DNA of 64,000 nt from Hydrogenophaga sp. 2FB (GCF_005503365.1 NZ_SCML01000004.1:1-64000), one strand, 5' to 3'. Numbered from the stretch's first letter, positions 45,760 to 55,106 are shown. A program made the numbers and translations. Notes: generated from the sequence alone by a model not told the origin.

Positions 45760-46925
45760 ACAGCAACCGCTCTCTGTTCTTTCAATTCCACCTCGGCGGA
45801 CCGCTCGGAAGACGCGATGGCCGCCAGACACACCTCCAGGTTGGCCATGCCCCACTGGCCGTCGTGCACCGCCGCCGAGCGGCCGCGGATGGCATCGCCG
45901 AGCTCGTCGAGCACGAGGTCGCGCGGGGTCCTGTCGGTGGGGAAGGTGATCTCCTCCACACCGTCCCGGTCGTACACATACAGCCCCTTGGGCGACTGCC
46001 GGATGTCCCCGCGCTCGCAGCTCACCAGCGTGATGCCGAAGAACGGGTGGAAAGGCGCCTGGTCCGGAATCACTTTGCCGGCGCGCGCCTGCTTGGCCTG
46101 GATCTCGGCGGCCGCGTCGCGCCCGCCTTCGCCGCGACGCTTGACGCTCCAGCCCTGCTCGGGGGCGGGGAAGCCCCATTCCGACAGGCCGTCGAGGATC
46201 TCGGTGGTCTGGAAGCCGCCGTAGCCGTTGTAGACCGCGGTGGCCACCGCGCCGTTTTCGAAATCGAGGTAGACGCAGTGCGCGCCGATGGAGCGCCGCT
46301 CGCGATCCAGATCGAACGCGCGGGCCCGCACGCGGCGCACCTGGCCGCCACACAGCAGCCGCAGCACGTCGAACTGGTGCGAGCCCTGGCGGAAGGTGAC
46401 GCCACCGCCCAGGCGGATGTCCAGCTCGTCGGGGCGGCGCGGCCGGTAGATCCAGTCGGTGAAGCACCAGTTGTGGGCCATCCTCACGGCCCCCAGCCGG
46501 CCCGACGCGATCACCTCGGCCATCTTGCGGATCGGCAGGTCGTAGCTGTGCGAATGACCGACCAGCAGCGTCACCCCGCGGTCGCGCGCGGCGTGCACCA
46601 TCACACGCGCATCCTCCAGCGTGATGGCCATGGGCTTTTCGACCAGCACGTGCAGCCCGGCGTCGATGGCCTCCAGCGCCTGCGCGGTGTGGTATTCCGT
46701 GGGCGATGCGATGCACACCGCATCCAGGCGCGGGCCCGATGCGAGCAACTGCGCCAGCGTCGCGTGGCCCGGCACGCCGTGCTGCGCCTCGGCCGCCGAA
46801 CGCGCGTCGTCGTTCGGTTCGACGAAGGCCGCGAGCTCGAATTCCGGGTGTTTGCGGATGGCAGGGACGAAGGCCAACCCGGCATTGCCCATTCCGAGCA
46901 TGCCGATGCTAAGGGGGGTGGACAT
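45756..46925 (-). CDS. Gfo/Idh/MocA-family dehydrogenase (OphB-like)
   Basis: 389 residues. Rossmann domain (IGMLGMGNAGLAFVPAIRKH), CIASPTEYHTAQAL, VEKPMAITLEDARVM, GHSHSYDLP and GGGVTFRQGSHQFDVLRLLC. It parallels ophB of module B in family and in being next to reductase and MarR genes. Its start shares one base with the MarR stop (TGATG). It probably oxidises a cis-dihydrodiol dicarboxylate. Confidence 0.88.
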   Translation of the reverse strand: MSTPLSIGMLGMGNAGLAFVPAIRKHPEFELAAFVEPNDDARSAAEAQHGVPGHATLAQLLASGPRLDAVCIASPTEYHTAQALEAIDAGLHVLVEKPMAITLEDARVMVHAARDRGVTLLVGHSHSYDLPIRKMAEVIASGRLGAVRMAHNWCFTDWIYRPRRPDELDIRLGGGVTFRQGSHQFDVLRLLCGGQVRRVRARAFDLDRERRSIGAHCVYLDFENGAVATAVYNGYGGFQTTEILDGLSEWGFPAPEQGWSVKRRGEGGRDAAAEIQAKQARAGKVIPDQAPFHPFFGITLVSCERGDIRQSPKGLYVYDRDGVEEITFPTDRTPRDLVLDELGDAIRGRSAAVHDGQWGMANLEVCLAAIASSERSAEVELKEQRAVAV

Positions 46926-47461
46926 CACGGCTCCTCGTTCAGGCCCACGCCTTCGTCGCCATTGCCATCCGGCTGCCGGGCCGCGTCCCGGGTCAGGTTG
47001 TCGATGATGGCCAGCAGGGTGCGGCGCGTGGTGGCCAGGTCTTCGCCCGACACGCCCTGCGAGGCGATGGCGTTGACCTCTTCCGCGCAGATGACGATGG
47101 CGGAGCGCAGCGCCACGCCCTTGGGCGTGAGGAACACGCGGATGTTCTTCTTGTTGCCCGGCACCTTCTGGCGGAAGACATAGCCCTGCGCCTCCATGCC
47201 CTTCAGCGCGGTGATGGTCGAGGGCTCCGTCACGCCGGCCTGCTCGCTGAGCTGGCGCTGCGTCAGGCCGTCGCCGCGCCACAGGATGCGCAGAAGGGTC
47301 CAGTGCCCATAGAGCACGTCGTGCTGCTTGAGCCGGCGCGACAGGCTGCCGGAGGTGCAGCGGAACGCGGTCTTGATCAAGTGCGTCACGCGCTCGTCGT
47401 TGAGCACGCCGCGCCAGTCGGCGGAGATGGTTTCTTTTTCCCTGTTTTCCTGTTGAGACAT
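46925..47461 (-). CDS. MarR-family regulator of module C
   Basis: 178 residues: HWTLLRILWRGDGLTQRQLS, EQAGVTEPSTITALKGMEAQ, GYVFRQKVPGNKKNIRVFLT. It matches the MarR at 20999 through the DNA-binding domain. Encoded in the middle of the long transcript between the ABC ATPase and dehydrogenase genes, it probably controls its own operon and the porin from the promoter at 53600-53866. Confidence 0.85.
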   Translation of the reverse strand: MSQQENREKETISADWRGVLNDERVTHLIKTAFRCTSGSLSRRLKQHDVLYGHWTLLRILWRGDGLTQRQLSEQAGVTEPSTITALKGMEAQGYVFRQKVPGNKKNIRVFLTPKGVALRSAIVICAEEVNAIASQGVSGEDLATTRRTLLAIIDNLTRDAARQPDGNGDEGVGLNEEP

Positions 47462-47500
47462 GGTGGTCCAGTTGCTGTGTCGTTGTCTGCGTAAAGGGCT

Positions 47501-48598
47501 TCAATCCGGGCTGATGCAGATGCACTTCTCGGGGTTGATCCTGACATGAAGCGGTTCGCCCACCATGGTCTTGAGCGAAGGGTGTACGCGCGCCATCAGG
47601 GAACGATCACCGACCTTGACCTGGAAGTCGATGAATTCACCCAGGAAGACCTTGGCATCGACCGTGGCCGCCAGCACGTTCTCGCCGACCGGGGCAATCT
47701 CGCTCAACTCCATATCTTCGGGCCGCACCGAGAGCAGCACCTGGGCACCGACGGCGACCTTTTCGTAGGCGGTGACGCGCAGCACGCCGATGCTGGTCCG
47801 CACGTCGCACAGGCTCTCGCCCACCCAGGCCAGGACTTCGCCTTCGATGAAGTTGGTCAAGCCCACGAAATCGGCCACGAAGCGGTTGGCCGGGCGCTCG
47901 TAGATGTCGCGCGGCGAACCGATCTGGCGGATGCGGCCCTCGCTCATCACCGCGATCTCGTGCGACAGCGCCAGGGCCTCGCTCTGGTCGTGGGTGACGT
48001 AGATGGTGGTCAGGCCCAGGTCGCGCTGCAGGCGCTTGAGCTCGAAGCGCATCCGCTCGCGCAGCTTGGCGTCCAGGTTGGACAGGGGCTCGTCCAGCAG
48101 CAGCAACTCGGGCTCCATGGCCAGCGCGCGGGCCAGCGCCAGGCGCTGCTGTTGGCCACCGGAGAGCATGGTCGCTTCGCGGTCCGCGAAGTCCTCCAGG
48201 CCCACCACCGTGAGGACCCGCATGACCTTGTCTTCGATCTCGCGGCGGCTGAGCTTCTTCGAGCCCACCTGCAGGGGAAAGGCCGCGTTTTGGAACACGT
48301 TCATGTGGGGCCAGATCGCATACGACTGGAACACCATGCCGAAATTCCGCTTGTTGGGGGCGATGAAGACGCCCGTGCTCGAGCAGTAGACCGGCTGGCT
48401 ATTGACCGTGATCTTGCCCGACACGGGCTTCTCCAGCCCCGCCACCGAACGCATGGTGGTGGTCTTGCCGCAGCCGCTGGGACCGAGCAGGGTGAACAGC
48501 TTGCCGCGGGGCACCTCGATCGAGATGTCCTGCGCCGCCTTCACGATGCGCCCGTGGCTGTCCTTGTATTGCGTGTTGAGGTTGCTTACGCGCAGCAT
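47501..48598 (-). CDS. ABC transporter ATP-binding subunit, Fe3+/spermidine-type
   Basis: 365 residues. Walker A GPSGCGKTTTMR, Q loop FQSYAIWPHMNVFQNAAFPL, signature LSGGQQQRLALARAL, Walker B LLLDEPLSNLDAKLRERM, switch His in YVTHDQSEALALS, and a C-terminal TOBE domain (LSVRPEDMELSEIAPV). It energises the permease at 48621. Such AfuC-like transporters include the OphFGH phthalate importer of Burkholderia as I recall it. Confidence 0.9.
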   Translation of the reverse strand: MLRVSNLNTQYKDSHGRIVKAAQDISIEVPRGKLFTLLGPSGCGKTTTMRSVAGLEKPVSGKITVNSQPVYCSSTGVFIAPNKRNFGMVFQSYAIWPHMNVFQNAAFPLQVGSKKLSRREIEDKVMRVLTVVGLEDFADREATMLSGGQQQRLALARALAMEPELLLLDEPLSNLDAKLRERMRFELKRLQRDLGLTTIYVTHDQSEALALSHEIAVMSEGRIRQIGSPRDIYERPANRFVADFVGLTNFIEGEVLAWVGESLCDVRTSIGVLRVTAYEKVAVGAQVLLSVRPEDMELSEIAPVGENVLAATVDAKVFLGEFIDFQVKVGDRSLMARVHPSLKTMVGEPLHVRINPEKCICISPD

Positions 48599-48620
48599 GT
48601 TGTCTCCAGATTCTTGAACA

Positions 48621-50390
48621 TCAGATTTCCTTCACGCCGAACCGGCGTCCCACGTACTGGGCCAGCACGACCAGCATCAGCAGGGCCAGGATGAACAACA
48701 CCCCCAGCGCGGACAGCTCCACGAACTGCCCGTTCTCCCACAACTCCCAGATCACGATGGCGATCACTTCGTTGCCCGGGCTGTACAGCAGGATGGACGC
48801 CGACAGCTCGCGGATCGAGACGATGAAGACGTAGATCCAGCCGGCCATCAGACCCGGCTTGAGCAGGGGCAGCAGGATGCGGCGGAACATCGTGCCCCAG
48901 CTCGCCCCGCTCATCTGGGCCGACTCTTCCAGCTCCTTGTGGATCTGCAGCATCGACGTGCTGTTGTAGCGCATGCCGTAGGGCATGAAGCGCGTCACGT
49001 AGACGATCAGCATGATCCACAGCGTGCCGTACACGCCGATGTTGAAGTGCAGGTAGAAGACCATCACCGCCAGGCCCAGCACCAGGCCGGGAAAGACCAG
49101 CGGCAGCGAGGCCACGTTGTCCAGCAGCCAGCGACCGGGCATTTTGGTCTTGATCACGATCCAGCAGACCACGGAAGTCAGCAGCATCACGATGGTGGCG
49201 CTGCCGAAGGCCAGCACCAGACTGTTCCACACCGAGGTGCCGATGGTGGGGTGGTTCCAGAGGAAGCGGTAGGCATCCAGGCCCACGTTGCGCGCGGCTT
49301 CCATGGACGGCACGGCGTAGTAGCTCTGCAGGGACGACCACAGCAGCACGAGGAACGGCAGCAGCACGATCAGGGCGAAATAGAAGATGAACACCGCAGC
49401 CGTCACGTAGCGCCATGCGCCGAGGTCGACCACGCGCGGCCGGAAACCCTTGCCCGTGACGGTGGCGTACTTGCTGCCCTTGCCCGTGAGTCGGGACTGC
49501 AAGTAGATGCCCGCGGTGGTGATGATCAGCAGCGTGGTTCCGTACGAGGAAGCGAGTCCGACCTGACTAGGGTACTGGTGCACGGCCTGGTAGATCGCGG
49601 AGGTCAGCACCTGGGTGCCCACCGGAATGCCCAGCAGCGCTGGTACCTCGAACGCCTCGATGGCGCGCACGAACAGGATCAGCATCGACGCGAAGATGGC
49701 CGGCCAGGTCAGCTTGAGCGTGACACGCCAGAAAATCTGGCCGATGCTCGCGCCGCTCATCAGCGCCGACTCCTCGAGCGAGGGGTCCATAGAACGGAAG
49801 GCCGCCGTCATCATCAGGAAGGCCATGGGCGAGTAGTGCAGGCCCTCCACCCAGATCATTCCCCACATCGAGTACACGTTGACGAACACGTGGTCGGTGC
49901 CGAACCAGCTCTGCAGCAGCATGTTGATCAGGCCGATCTTCGGGCTGCCCAGCAGGATCCAGGAGATCGTGAACATGATGCCGGGAATGATCAAGGGAAT
50001 GATCGACAGCGCGAAGAACAGCCGTTTGAAGGGCGTGTTGGTGCGCTCGTTCATCCAGGCCAGCATGCCGCCCACCCCGAACGCGAACACCGCCGTGCCG
50101 CTGGCGAACAGCAAGGAGTTGCCCATCAGGTGCAGGGTCTCGGTGGAGCCATACGCCTTGGCGTAGTTCTCCAGCGTGAAGCGCGTGGCTTCACCGGCGG
50201 CTTCGGGCGTGAAGAAGCTCTGCCAGATCAGGAAGCCCAGCGGCATCAAGGCCAGGTAGGCCACCGCCAGCAGGCAGGCCCCGATGACCAGCCACTGCAT
50301 GCTCAGGGCCCCGGCCAGCCTCTTCCAGGGGCTCACCCTGCCCAGACTGGCGATGGGGACGTTCAGCGAGGTGCTCATGTCGGGCGTCAC
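48621..50390 (-). CDS. ABC transporter permease, two-domain Fe3+-type
   Basis: 589 residues from a GTG overlapping the receptor gene's stop (GTGA); ATG at 50378 is an alternative. About twelve membrane helices in two halves, each with an EAA-type loop (EESALMSGASIGQIFWRVTL and EESAQMSGASWGTMFRRILL). The fused two-domain form is typical of FbpB/AfuB-like permeases. It is the channel of the importer with the ATPase at 47501. Confidence 0.9.
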   Translation of the reverse strand: MTPDMSTSLNVPIASLGRVSPWKRLAGALSMQWLVIGACLLAVAYLALMPLGFLIWQSFFTPEAAGEATRFTLENYAKAYGSTETLHLMGNSLLFASGTAVFAFGVGGMLAWMNERTNTPFKRLFFALSIIPLIIPGIMFTISWILLGSPKIGLINMLLQSWFGTDHVFVNVYSMWGMIWVEGLHYSPMAFLMMTAAFRSMDPSLEESALMSGASIGQIFWRVTLKLTWPAIFASMLILFVRAIEAFEVPALLGIPVGTQVLTSAIYQAVHQYPSQVGLASSYGTTLLIITTAGIYLQSRLTGKGSKYATVTGKGFRPRVVDLGAWRYVTAAVFIFYFALIVLLPFLVLLWSSLQSYYAVPSMEAARNVGLDAYRFLWNHPTIGTSVWNSLVLAFGSATIVMLLTSVVCWIVIKTKMPGRWLLDNVASLPLVFPGLVLGLAVMVFYLHFNIGVYGTLWIMLIVYVTRFMPYGMRYNSTSMLQIHKELEESAQMSGASWGTMFRRILLPLLKPGLMAGWIYVFIVSIRELSASILLYSPGNEVIAIVIWELWENGQFVELSALGVLFILALLMLVVLAQYVGRRFGVKEI

Positions 50391-51433
50391 TTGGCTTTCT
50401 TGACGATCATCTCGTCAAAGGTGGTCAGCCAGGCGTTCTGCATGTCGATGGCCTTGGCCGGGTCGATGTAGCGCAGGGCGTCGTCGCGCAGCACATGCGG
50501 CAGCTTCTTGTGCGTCGTCACGTAGCTGGACTCCTGCAGGATGCGCTGCCCCTCTTCGCTGATGATGAAGTCGTAGAACAGGAGGGCCGAGGCCGGGTTC
50601 GGCGACTTCTTCATCAAGGCGACCGTGCTGGGCTGGGCGATCGCGGGCTTCAAGGTGAAGCCCTTGATGGGTGCGCCCTTGGCCTTGAGCTGCTCCGGGT
50701 TCCAGTTGTAGACCGTCAGCGCCAGCGGCACTTCGCCGGAGGCGACCATGGTGGTCAGCAGCGAGTGGCCCTTGCGCGCGGAGATGCCGTTGGTGGCGAC
50801 GATGTTCTTGAAGATCTCGCGCCCGCGCTCCTCGCCCATCTCCAGCAGCAGGGTGCCGAACCAGCCGTGGTTGTTGGCCTCAATGCCCAGGCGGCCCTTC
50901 CACTTCGGGTCCTGCAGGTCTTCGTAGCTCTTGGGCAGCTCGGCTTCCGTGATGCGGTTGGTGTTGTAGGCGGCGGTCCAGACATCGAGGGTGACGCCAA
51001 CCCATTCACCGTGCGCCGGCGTCGCCTGCGGGATCAGGTCCGCGGCAAAGGGCGATCGCACGGCCTGCAGCAGCTTCTCGCGATGCGCGGCCTCGTTCTC
51101 GGGTGCGTTGTTCTGGACGATGTCCACCTCGAAGCGGTTGCCACGCGACTCCGTGATCATGCGCTGGAGGATCGCTTCGGAGCCCGCGCGCCAGGCGCGG
51201 GTCTTGATGCCGTACTTCTTGGTGTAGGCCGTCATCACATTGGTGAGCGCGGGGTACGAGTGGTACACCGTGATCCCGTTTTCCTTCTTGGCGGCCTCCA
51301 CCAGGCGCGCCTGCCGGTCGGCCCCCTGGTACAGGGCCAGTTCGCTCACCGCGCCCTGGGCGTGGGCCACAGCGCCATGGGCACCGAGCACCACGATGGC
51401 GCTCGCGACCAGTTTCATCAGAACCTTATTCAT
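50387..51433 (-). CDS. ABC transporter solute-binding protein, family 1 (AfuA/FbpA-like)
   Basis: 348 residues with signal peptide (MNKVLMKLVASAIVVLGAHG, cleavage near AVAHAQ). Binding-protein blocks: KKENGITVYHSYPALTNVMT, EVDIVQNNAPENEAAHREKL, WVGVTLDVWTAAYNTNRITE, ALLFYDFIISEEGQRILQES. The family was named for ferric iron but includes organic-anion receptors. Between a Rieske pathway and a porin, an aromatic dicarboxylate is the likely ligand. A 149-bp gap before it holds no gene. Confidence 0.88.
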   Translation of the reverse strand: MNKVLMKLVASAIVVLGAHGAVAHAQGAVSELALYQGADRQARLVEAAKKENGITVYHSYPALTNVMTAYTKKYGIKTRAWRAGSEAILQRMITESRGNRFEVDIVQNNAPENEAAHREKLLQAVRSPFAADLIPQATPAHGEWVGVTLDVWTAAYNTNRITEAELPKSYEDLQDPKWKGRLGIEANNHGWFGTLLLEMGEERGREIFKNIVATNGISARKGHSLLTTMVASGEVPLALTVYNWNPEQLKAKGAPIKGFTLKPAIAQPSTVALMKKSPNPASALLFYDFIISEEGQRILQESSYVTTHKKLPHVLRDDALRYIDPAKAIDMQNAWLTTFDEMIVKKAK

Positions 51434-51582
51434 TGCTATGTCTCCTTCATCATGGGTTCAAGGCGGTGCTCGCGTCGCCCTCGACGTCGACACCCCGGAT
51501 GGTTTCTGCTCCCCTTGGGTGTCACGGAACACCGGAGAAGTTCTCTCGACCCTGCTGCGGGGCTCGGAACACGCGGAAAAGG

Positions 51583-52314
51583 TCAGGCCTTGTTGCGGGT
51601 TGCGCGCCGCTGCAGGTATTCAAAATTGATGGTGTATTGCTCCGTTTTGGTGATGGTGTCGTGCAGGCGCTCGATGCACGCCTGGTCGAACTCGGCCCCG
51701 GCGGCCCCCGCCGCGTCGGCCAGCAACTGGATCTCGCAGGCGTTTTCCAGCAGGATCGCCAGAATGGTCGATTCCTCGACGCTCGCGCCCACGACCGCCA
51801 CGCCATGATTCCGCATCAGCACGGCCTTGTGGGGCCCAAGGGCTTTGGCCACGCCCGCGCCCATTTCGCGCGTGCGGATCAGCTCGATGGTCTCGGTGAA
51901 CACCGGCAGGCCGTCGACGAATGCCACGCTGGGCTGGCTGATGGGCCGCATCGGCCGTCCGGTGGCCGAGAAGGCCACCGCATGGGTGGGGTGCGTGTGG
52001 ATCACGCTCATGACATCGGGGCGCGCCTTGTAGATCTCGGAGTGGATGTACACCTCGCTGTGCTTGCGCCCGCCACCACCGATCTTCTCGCCATCGAGGT
52101 TGCAGATCACGATGTTCTCGGGGGTGATCTCGTCGAAGCCGAAACTGTGCGGCTTCATGTAGAAGTGGGTGGGGTCGCCCGGGACGCGCACCGACACGTG
52201 GCCCCGCGTGAGGTCGCCCTGGCCCGCCGCCTCGAGGATGAGCCCCGAGTCGATCAGCACCTGCCGGGCGTCCTTCGCGCCGAGGCGCCCTCGGGTCTCG
52301 GCCAGGTTAGACAT
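51583..52314 (-). CDS. Class II aldolase/adducin-family protein, possible decarboxylase
   Basis: 243 residues. Start overlaps the Rieske stop by 8 bp. Zinc-site pattern of the family: GQGDLTRGHVSVRVPG, HSEVYIHSEIYKARPDVMSV, VIHTHPTHAVAFSATGRPMR (HxH) and LMRNHGVAVVGASVEE (third His). In Gram-positive phthalate degraders a relative (PhtC) decarboxylates 3,4-dihydroxyphthalate. That makes a decarboxylase acting on a dihydroxy aromatic dicarboxylate plausible here. A true aldolase role cannot be excluded. Confidence 0.82.
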   Translation of the reverse strand: MSNLAETRGRLGAKDARQVLIDSGLILEAAGQGDLTRGHVSVRVPGDPTHFYMKPHSFGFDEITPENIVICNLDGEKIGGGGRKHSEVYIHSEIYKARPDVMSVIHTHPTHAVAFSATGRPMRPISQPSVAFVDGLPVFTETIELIRTREMGAGVAKALGPHKAVLMRNHGVAVVGASVEESTILAILLENACEIQLLADAAGAAGAEFDQACIERLHDTITKTEQYTINFEYLQRRATRNKA

Positions 52315-53599
52315 GTTGCGCCTCCACTGCGGCTTCGGCGGCCTGCCGGCTCTCGGGGCTCTCGAATACGTTAACCAGGTCCTGCGCGATGGGCGAGTAC
52401 TTGGCATGCGTGCGCAGCATGAAGCTGGCGAAGCCATCGCTGTTGTGGTGCTTCTTCTTCTCGTTCGGCAGGTCGATGCGGGCGTTGCGCACGGCATCGC
52501 GCACGATGCCGATGGGATCCTGGCCCTGCTCCATCTTCTTGATCTCGCGGCGCAGCACACGGCGGTAGGTGGCGATGCCCTTGTCCGACGCGCCCAGGTT
52601 CTCCATGGTGCGGTCGGCGATGGCACCCTGGGTGATCCAGGCCATCATGTCCTGGCCATCCACGTTGTCCACGATGAACTCGCCGCTGTCGTCCTTGAAC
52701 GGTACGCTGTAGGTGTGCACCTTGTCCAGCAGGCGCTGCGGAACGCAGACGCCCGCGGGTGGAACGTAGGCGTTGTACCAGAGGTGCAGGGTGTTCTCGT
52801 CGTCCATCGGAACGCGGATCTGGAACGAGTAGTAGCGCGACTTCTCGTCGCCATTGCCCACCGCCAGCATGTTGGGAAACACCACGGGGTGGCCGATGCG
52901 CCAGTCATCGCCGTCCTCCGAGTGGCCTTCCAGCAGGCGGTGCTTGGTGATGCCGAACTCGAACTCGCGGAAGTCGATCTTCACGTGGTGAGCGCTGATC
53001 GCGACCTTGACGCCTTCCTGCTCTTTCAGAAACTCGTAGTGGTGTCCGTGCAGCCACTCGGTGTGGATCGGATCGAGCGAGTTCTCCATCACCTGCAGCC
53101 AGTTCACCGGCAGCTCCGTGCGGCCCAGCATGCGAATCGTGCCTTCCGCGATGAAGCCGTCGAAGCGCGGCAGCAGCGGCGCGGGCTTGGGGCCGAGGTA
53201 GGCGAACACCAGCCCGCCCAGTTCCTGCACCGGATAGGCGTCGATCGACATCTTTTCGCGAAACGCGCAGTTGTCGACCTCGTTCGGCTGCTCGATGCAC
53301 TTGCCCGCGACATCGAACTGCCAGCCGTGGTACGGGCAGCGGATGCCGTCGGCCGTGGGAATGCCGTGCAGGAACGAGGCGCGGCGGTGCGGGCAACGCT
53401 CCGCGATCAGGCCCAGTTCGCCCTGGCGGTTGCGGAACAGCACCAGGCGCTCACCCAGCAGCTTGACCGGACGCGTCCACTTGCCCTCCATGTCGGCCAC
53501 CGCGCAAATCGGGTGCCAGTACCGGCGCATCAGCTCGCCCATCGGGGTGCCCCGCCCCACCTGGGTCAAGAGTTGGTTGCCTTCAGCCGTTTCCATCAC
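52307..53599 (-). CDS. Rieske oxygenase, alpha subunit, module C
   Basis: 430 residues. Rieske motif CPHRRASFLHGIPTADG then IRCPYHGWQFDVAGKC; iron site DPIHTEWLHGHHYEF. N-terminal PMGELMRRYWHPICAVADME is of the phthalate dioxygenase group, but the middle and C-terminal parts (FPNMLAVGNGDEKSRYYSFQ, DNVDGQDMMAWITQGAIADR) differ from OphA2 and from the oxygenases of modules A and E. First gene of the long leftward transcript. The substrate is not evident from sequence. Confidence 0.88.
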   Translation of the reverse strand: MMETAEGNQLLTQVGRGTPMGELMRRYWHPICAVADMEGKWTRPVKLLGERLVLFRNRQGELGLIAERCPHRRASFLHGIPTADGIRCPYHGWQFDVAGKCIEQPNEVDNCAFREKMSIDAYPVQELGGLVFAYLGPKPAPLLPRFDGFIAEGTIRMLGRTELPVNWLQVMENSLDPIHTEWLHGHHYEFLKEQEGVKVAISAHHVKIDFREFEFGITKHRLLEGHSEDGDDWRIGHPVVFPNMLAVGNGDEKSRYYSFQIRVPMDDENTLHLWYNAYVPPAGVCVPQRLLDKVHTYSVPFKDDSGEFIVDNVDGQDMMAWITQGAIADRTMENLGASDKGIATYRRVLRREIKKMEQGQDPIGIVRDAVRNARIDLPNEKKKHHNSDGFASFMLRTHAKYSPIAQDLVNVFESPESRQAAEAAVEAQHV

Positions 53600-53866
53600 T
53601 CATCTCCTGTAAAAAGTTGCATCGGATATCAGAAAATACTTAGCTATCAATTTTTTGATGATTCGCAGTGTACAGGCGACAAACACCTTGAATCAACTAG
53701 TAAATCGGCAAGATATTTAGGGGTTTTCCCTGATGATTTTAGATACACCCGGTATTTTTACTTAGATAGAAACTTTTCTAACCTGCCTACAATCCGCCGG
53801 CCTTTTGCATGGTGCAAAGGGCGCGAGCCCTGACGGGCTCCGACCAACCACTAGGAGATATTCCTC
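53600..53866. promoter_or_regulatory. Divergent promoter region between module C and porin
   Basis: A distinctly AT-rich 267-bp gap between the Rieske gene and the porin. It contains ACTTAGCTATC (53638-53648) and ACTTAGATAGA (53760-53770), related to the ACTTAGAGCTC at the oph promoter, and a palindrome ATCAATTTTTTGAT at 53646-53659. These are candidate sites for the MarR regulator at 46925. The porin ribosome site is TAGGAGATATTC. Confidence 0.4.
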
Positions 53867-54847
53867 ATGAAAAAGAGCTTTATGGCTCTGGCCGTCCTGG
53901 CCTGCACCGGCGGCGCCATGGCGCAATCGAACGTCACCCTCTATGGCCGCATCGACGCTTCCCTGGGCTCCACGAAGTTCAACGGCGTCAGCACCACCCA
54001 GCTCTACAGCGGCAACCTGTCCGCCAGCCGCTGGGGCATGCGCGGCAGCGAAGACCTGGGCGGTGGGCTCAAGGCCATCTTCCAGCTCGAGACCGGCATC
54101 AACGCCGACGAGGGCACGGGCCCCTCGGGCTTCTCCCGCCAGTCCTGGGTCGGCCTGAGCGGCGGCTTCGGCACGGTACGCATGGGCAAGGCCGACAGCA
54201 TCTACAAGGACATCAACGACCTGGGCAACACCTACAACATCTCGCCAGACTCGCTGTTCAACTCTGCCGCGGAGGCCTACCGCGCCGGCCTGGCCACTTT
54301 CGTCAACCGCCCGAACAACCAGATCCGCTACGACTCGCCCGACTTCGGCGGTTTCACCGCGGGCCTGACCTATGCACTGGACGAGGACGTGGCGGGCACA
54401 CCGCAGGTGACCGCGATCGCCGCGCGCTACCGCGTGGGCAAGCTGGACGTGGGCTTCGGCTACCAGAATGAGGACCAGTTGCTGCGGGCCAACGACCGCA
54501 AGCACAGGGCCGTCGCTGCCACCTACAACTTCGGCCCGGCGCGCGTCTCGACGCACTACCAGAACGTCAAGGCCGGCGACAACCGCAAGGACAATGAAGT
54601 GGCGCTGGGCGTCGGCGTGCCACTCGGCAACTGGGACCTAACCGCCGGCTATTCACGCAGCAAGGCCGAGAACGCCGCGGGCGCCACGGCCGGCAAAGGC
54701 ACGGCCTTCGCACTGGCGGCCACCTACGCCCTGTCCAAGCGCACCCGCCTCTATGGCGGCTACCTGGACGGCGAGATTGAAAACGCTGCTGGCGTGACCA
54801 CCCGCGACTACCGCCTGTACGCCGTGGGTATCCGCCACGATTTCTGA
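53867..54847 (+). CDS. Outer-membrane porin, Burkholderiales type (OphP-like role)
   Basis: 326 residues. Signal peptide MKKSFMALAVLACTGGAMAQ, then SNVTLYGRIDASLG, ASRWGMRGSEDLGGGLKAIF, FSRQSWVGLSGGFGTVRMGK and a C-terminal strand ending in Phe (LYAVGIRHDF), the signature of trimeric 16-strand porins. Divergent from the module C operon, it probably admits the aromatic acid through the outer membrane, as the phthalate porin OphP does in Burkholderia (from memory). A terminator follows. Confidence 0.92.
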   Translation: MKKSFMALAVLACTGGAMAQSNVTLYGRIDASLGSTKFNGVSTTQLYSGNLSASRWGMRGSEDLGGGLKAIFQLETGINADEGTGPSGFSRQSWVGLSGGFGTVRMGKADSIYKDINDLGNTYNISPDSLFNSAAEAYRAGLATFVNRPNNQIRYDSPDFGGFTAGLTYALDEDVAGTPQVTAIAARYRVGKLDVGFGYQNEDQLLRANDRKHRAVAATYNFGPARVSTHYQNVKAGDNRKDNEVALGVGVPLGNWDLTAGYSRSKAENAAGATAGKGTAFALAATYALSKRTRLYGGYLDGEIENAAGVTTRDYRLYAVGIRHDF

Positions 54848-54880
54848 AGCGGCCCAAGGCCTTCCCGCATCCAAGGTTGA

Positions 54881-54916
54881 AGCCTGCCGGCTCTTTCGAG
54901 TCGGCAGGCTTTTTTC
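54881..54916 (+). terminator. Rho-independent terminator after the porin
   Basis: AGCCTGCCG and CGGCAGGCT form a 9-bp stem with a 12-base loop, followed by a run of T. It lies 34 bp after the porin stop. Confidence 0.9.
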
Positions 54917-55106
54917 GCCGGCGCTCCCAACGGAGAATGGATATACATGGGTTCAAGGCCGGTGGAAGTGGTGCGATCCCACACACCTTTTTTATAAGAT
55001 CGAAGGCCATGGACATTCGCATTCTGCATGGCACTCATGCGGCGAAGATCGCAAAGTCTTTCCTGAATACGCAGGTCATGGAGAACAGCGAAGATCGAAG
55101 TAGGCG

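Noticed and set aside
48939..50471. 510-codon plus-strand open frame opposite the ABC permease
   Set aside because: Histidine- and glutamine-rich antisense translation typical of high-GC shadow frames.
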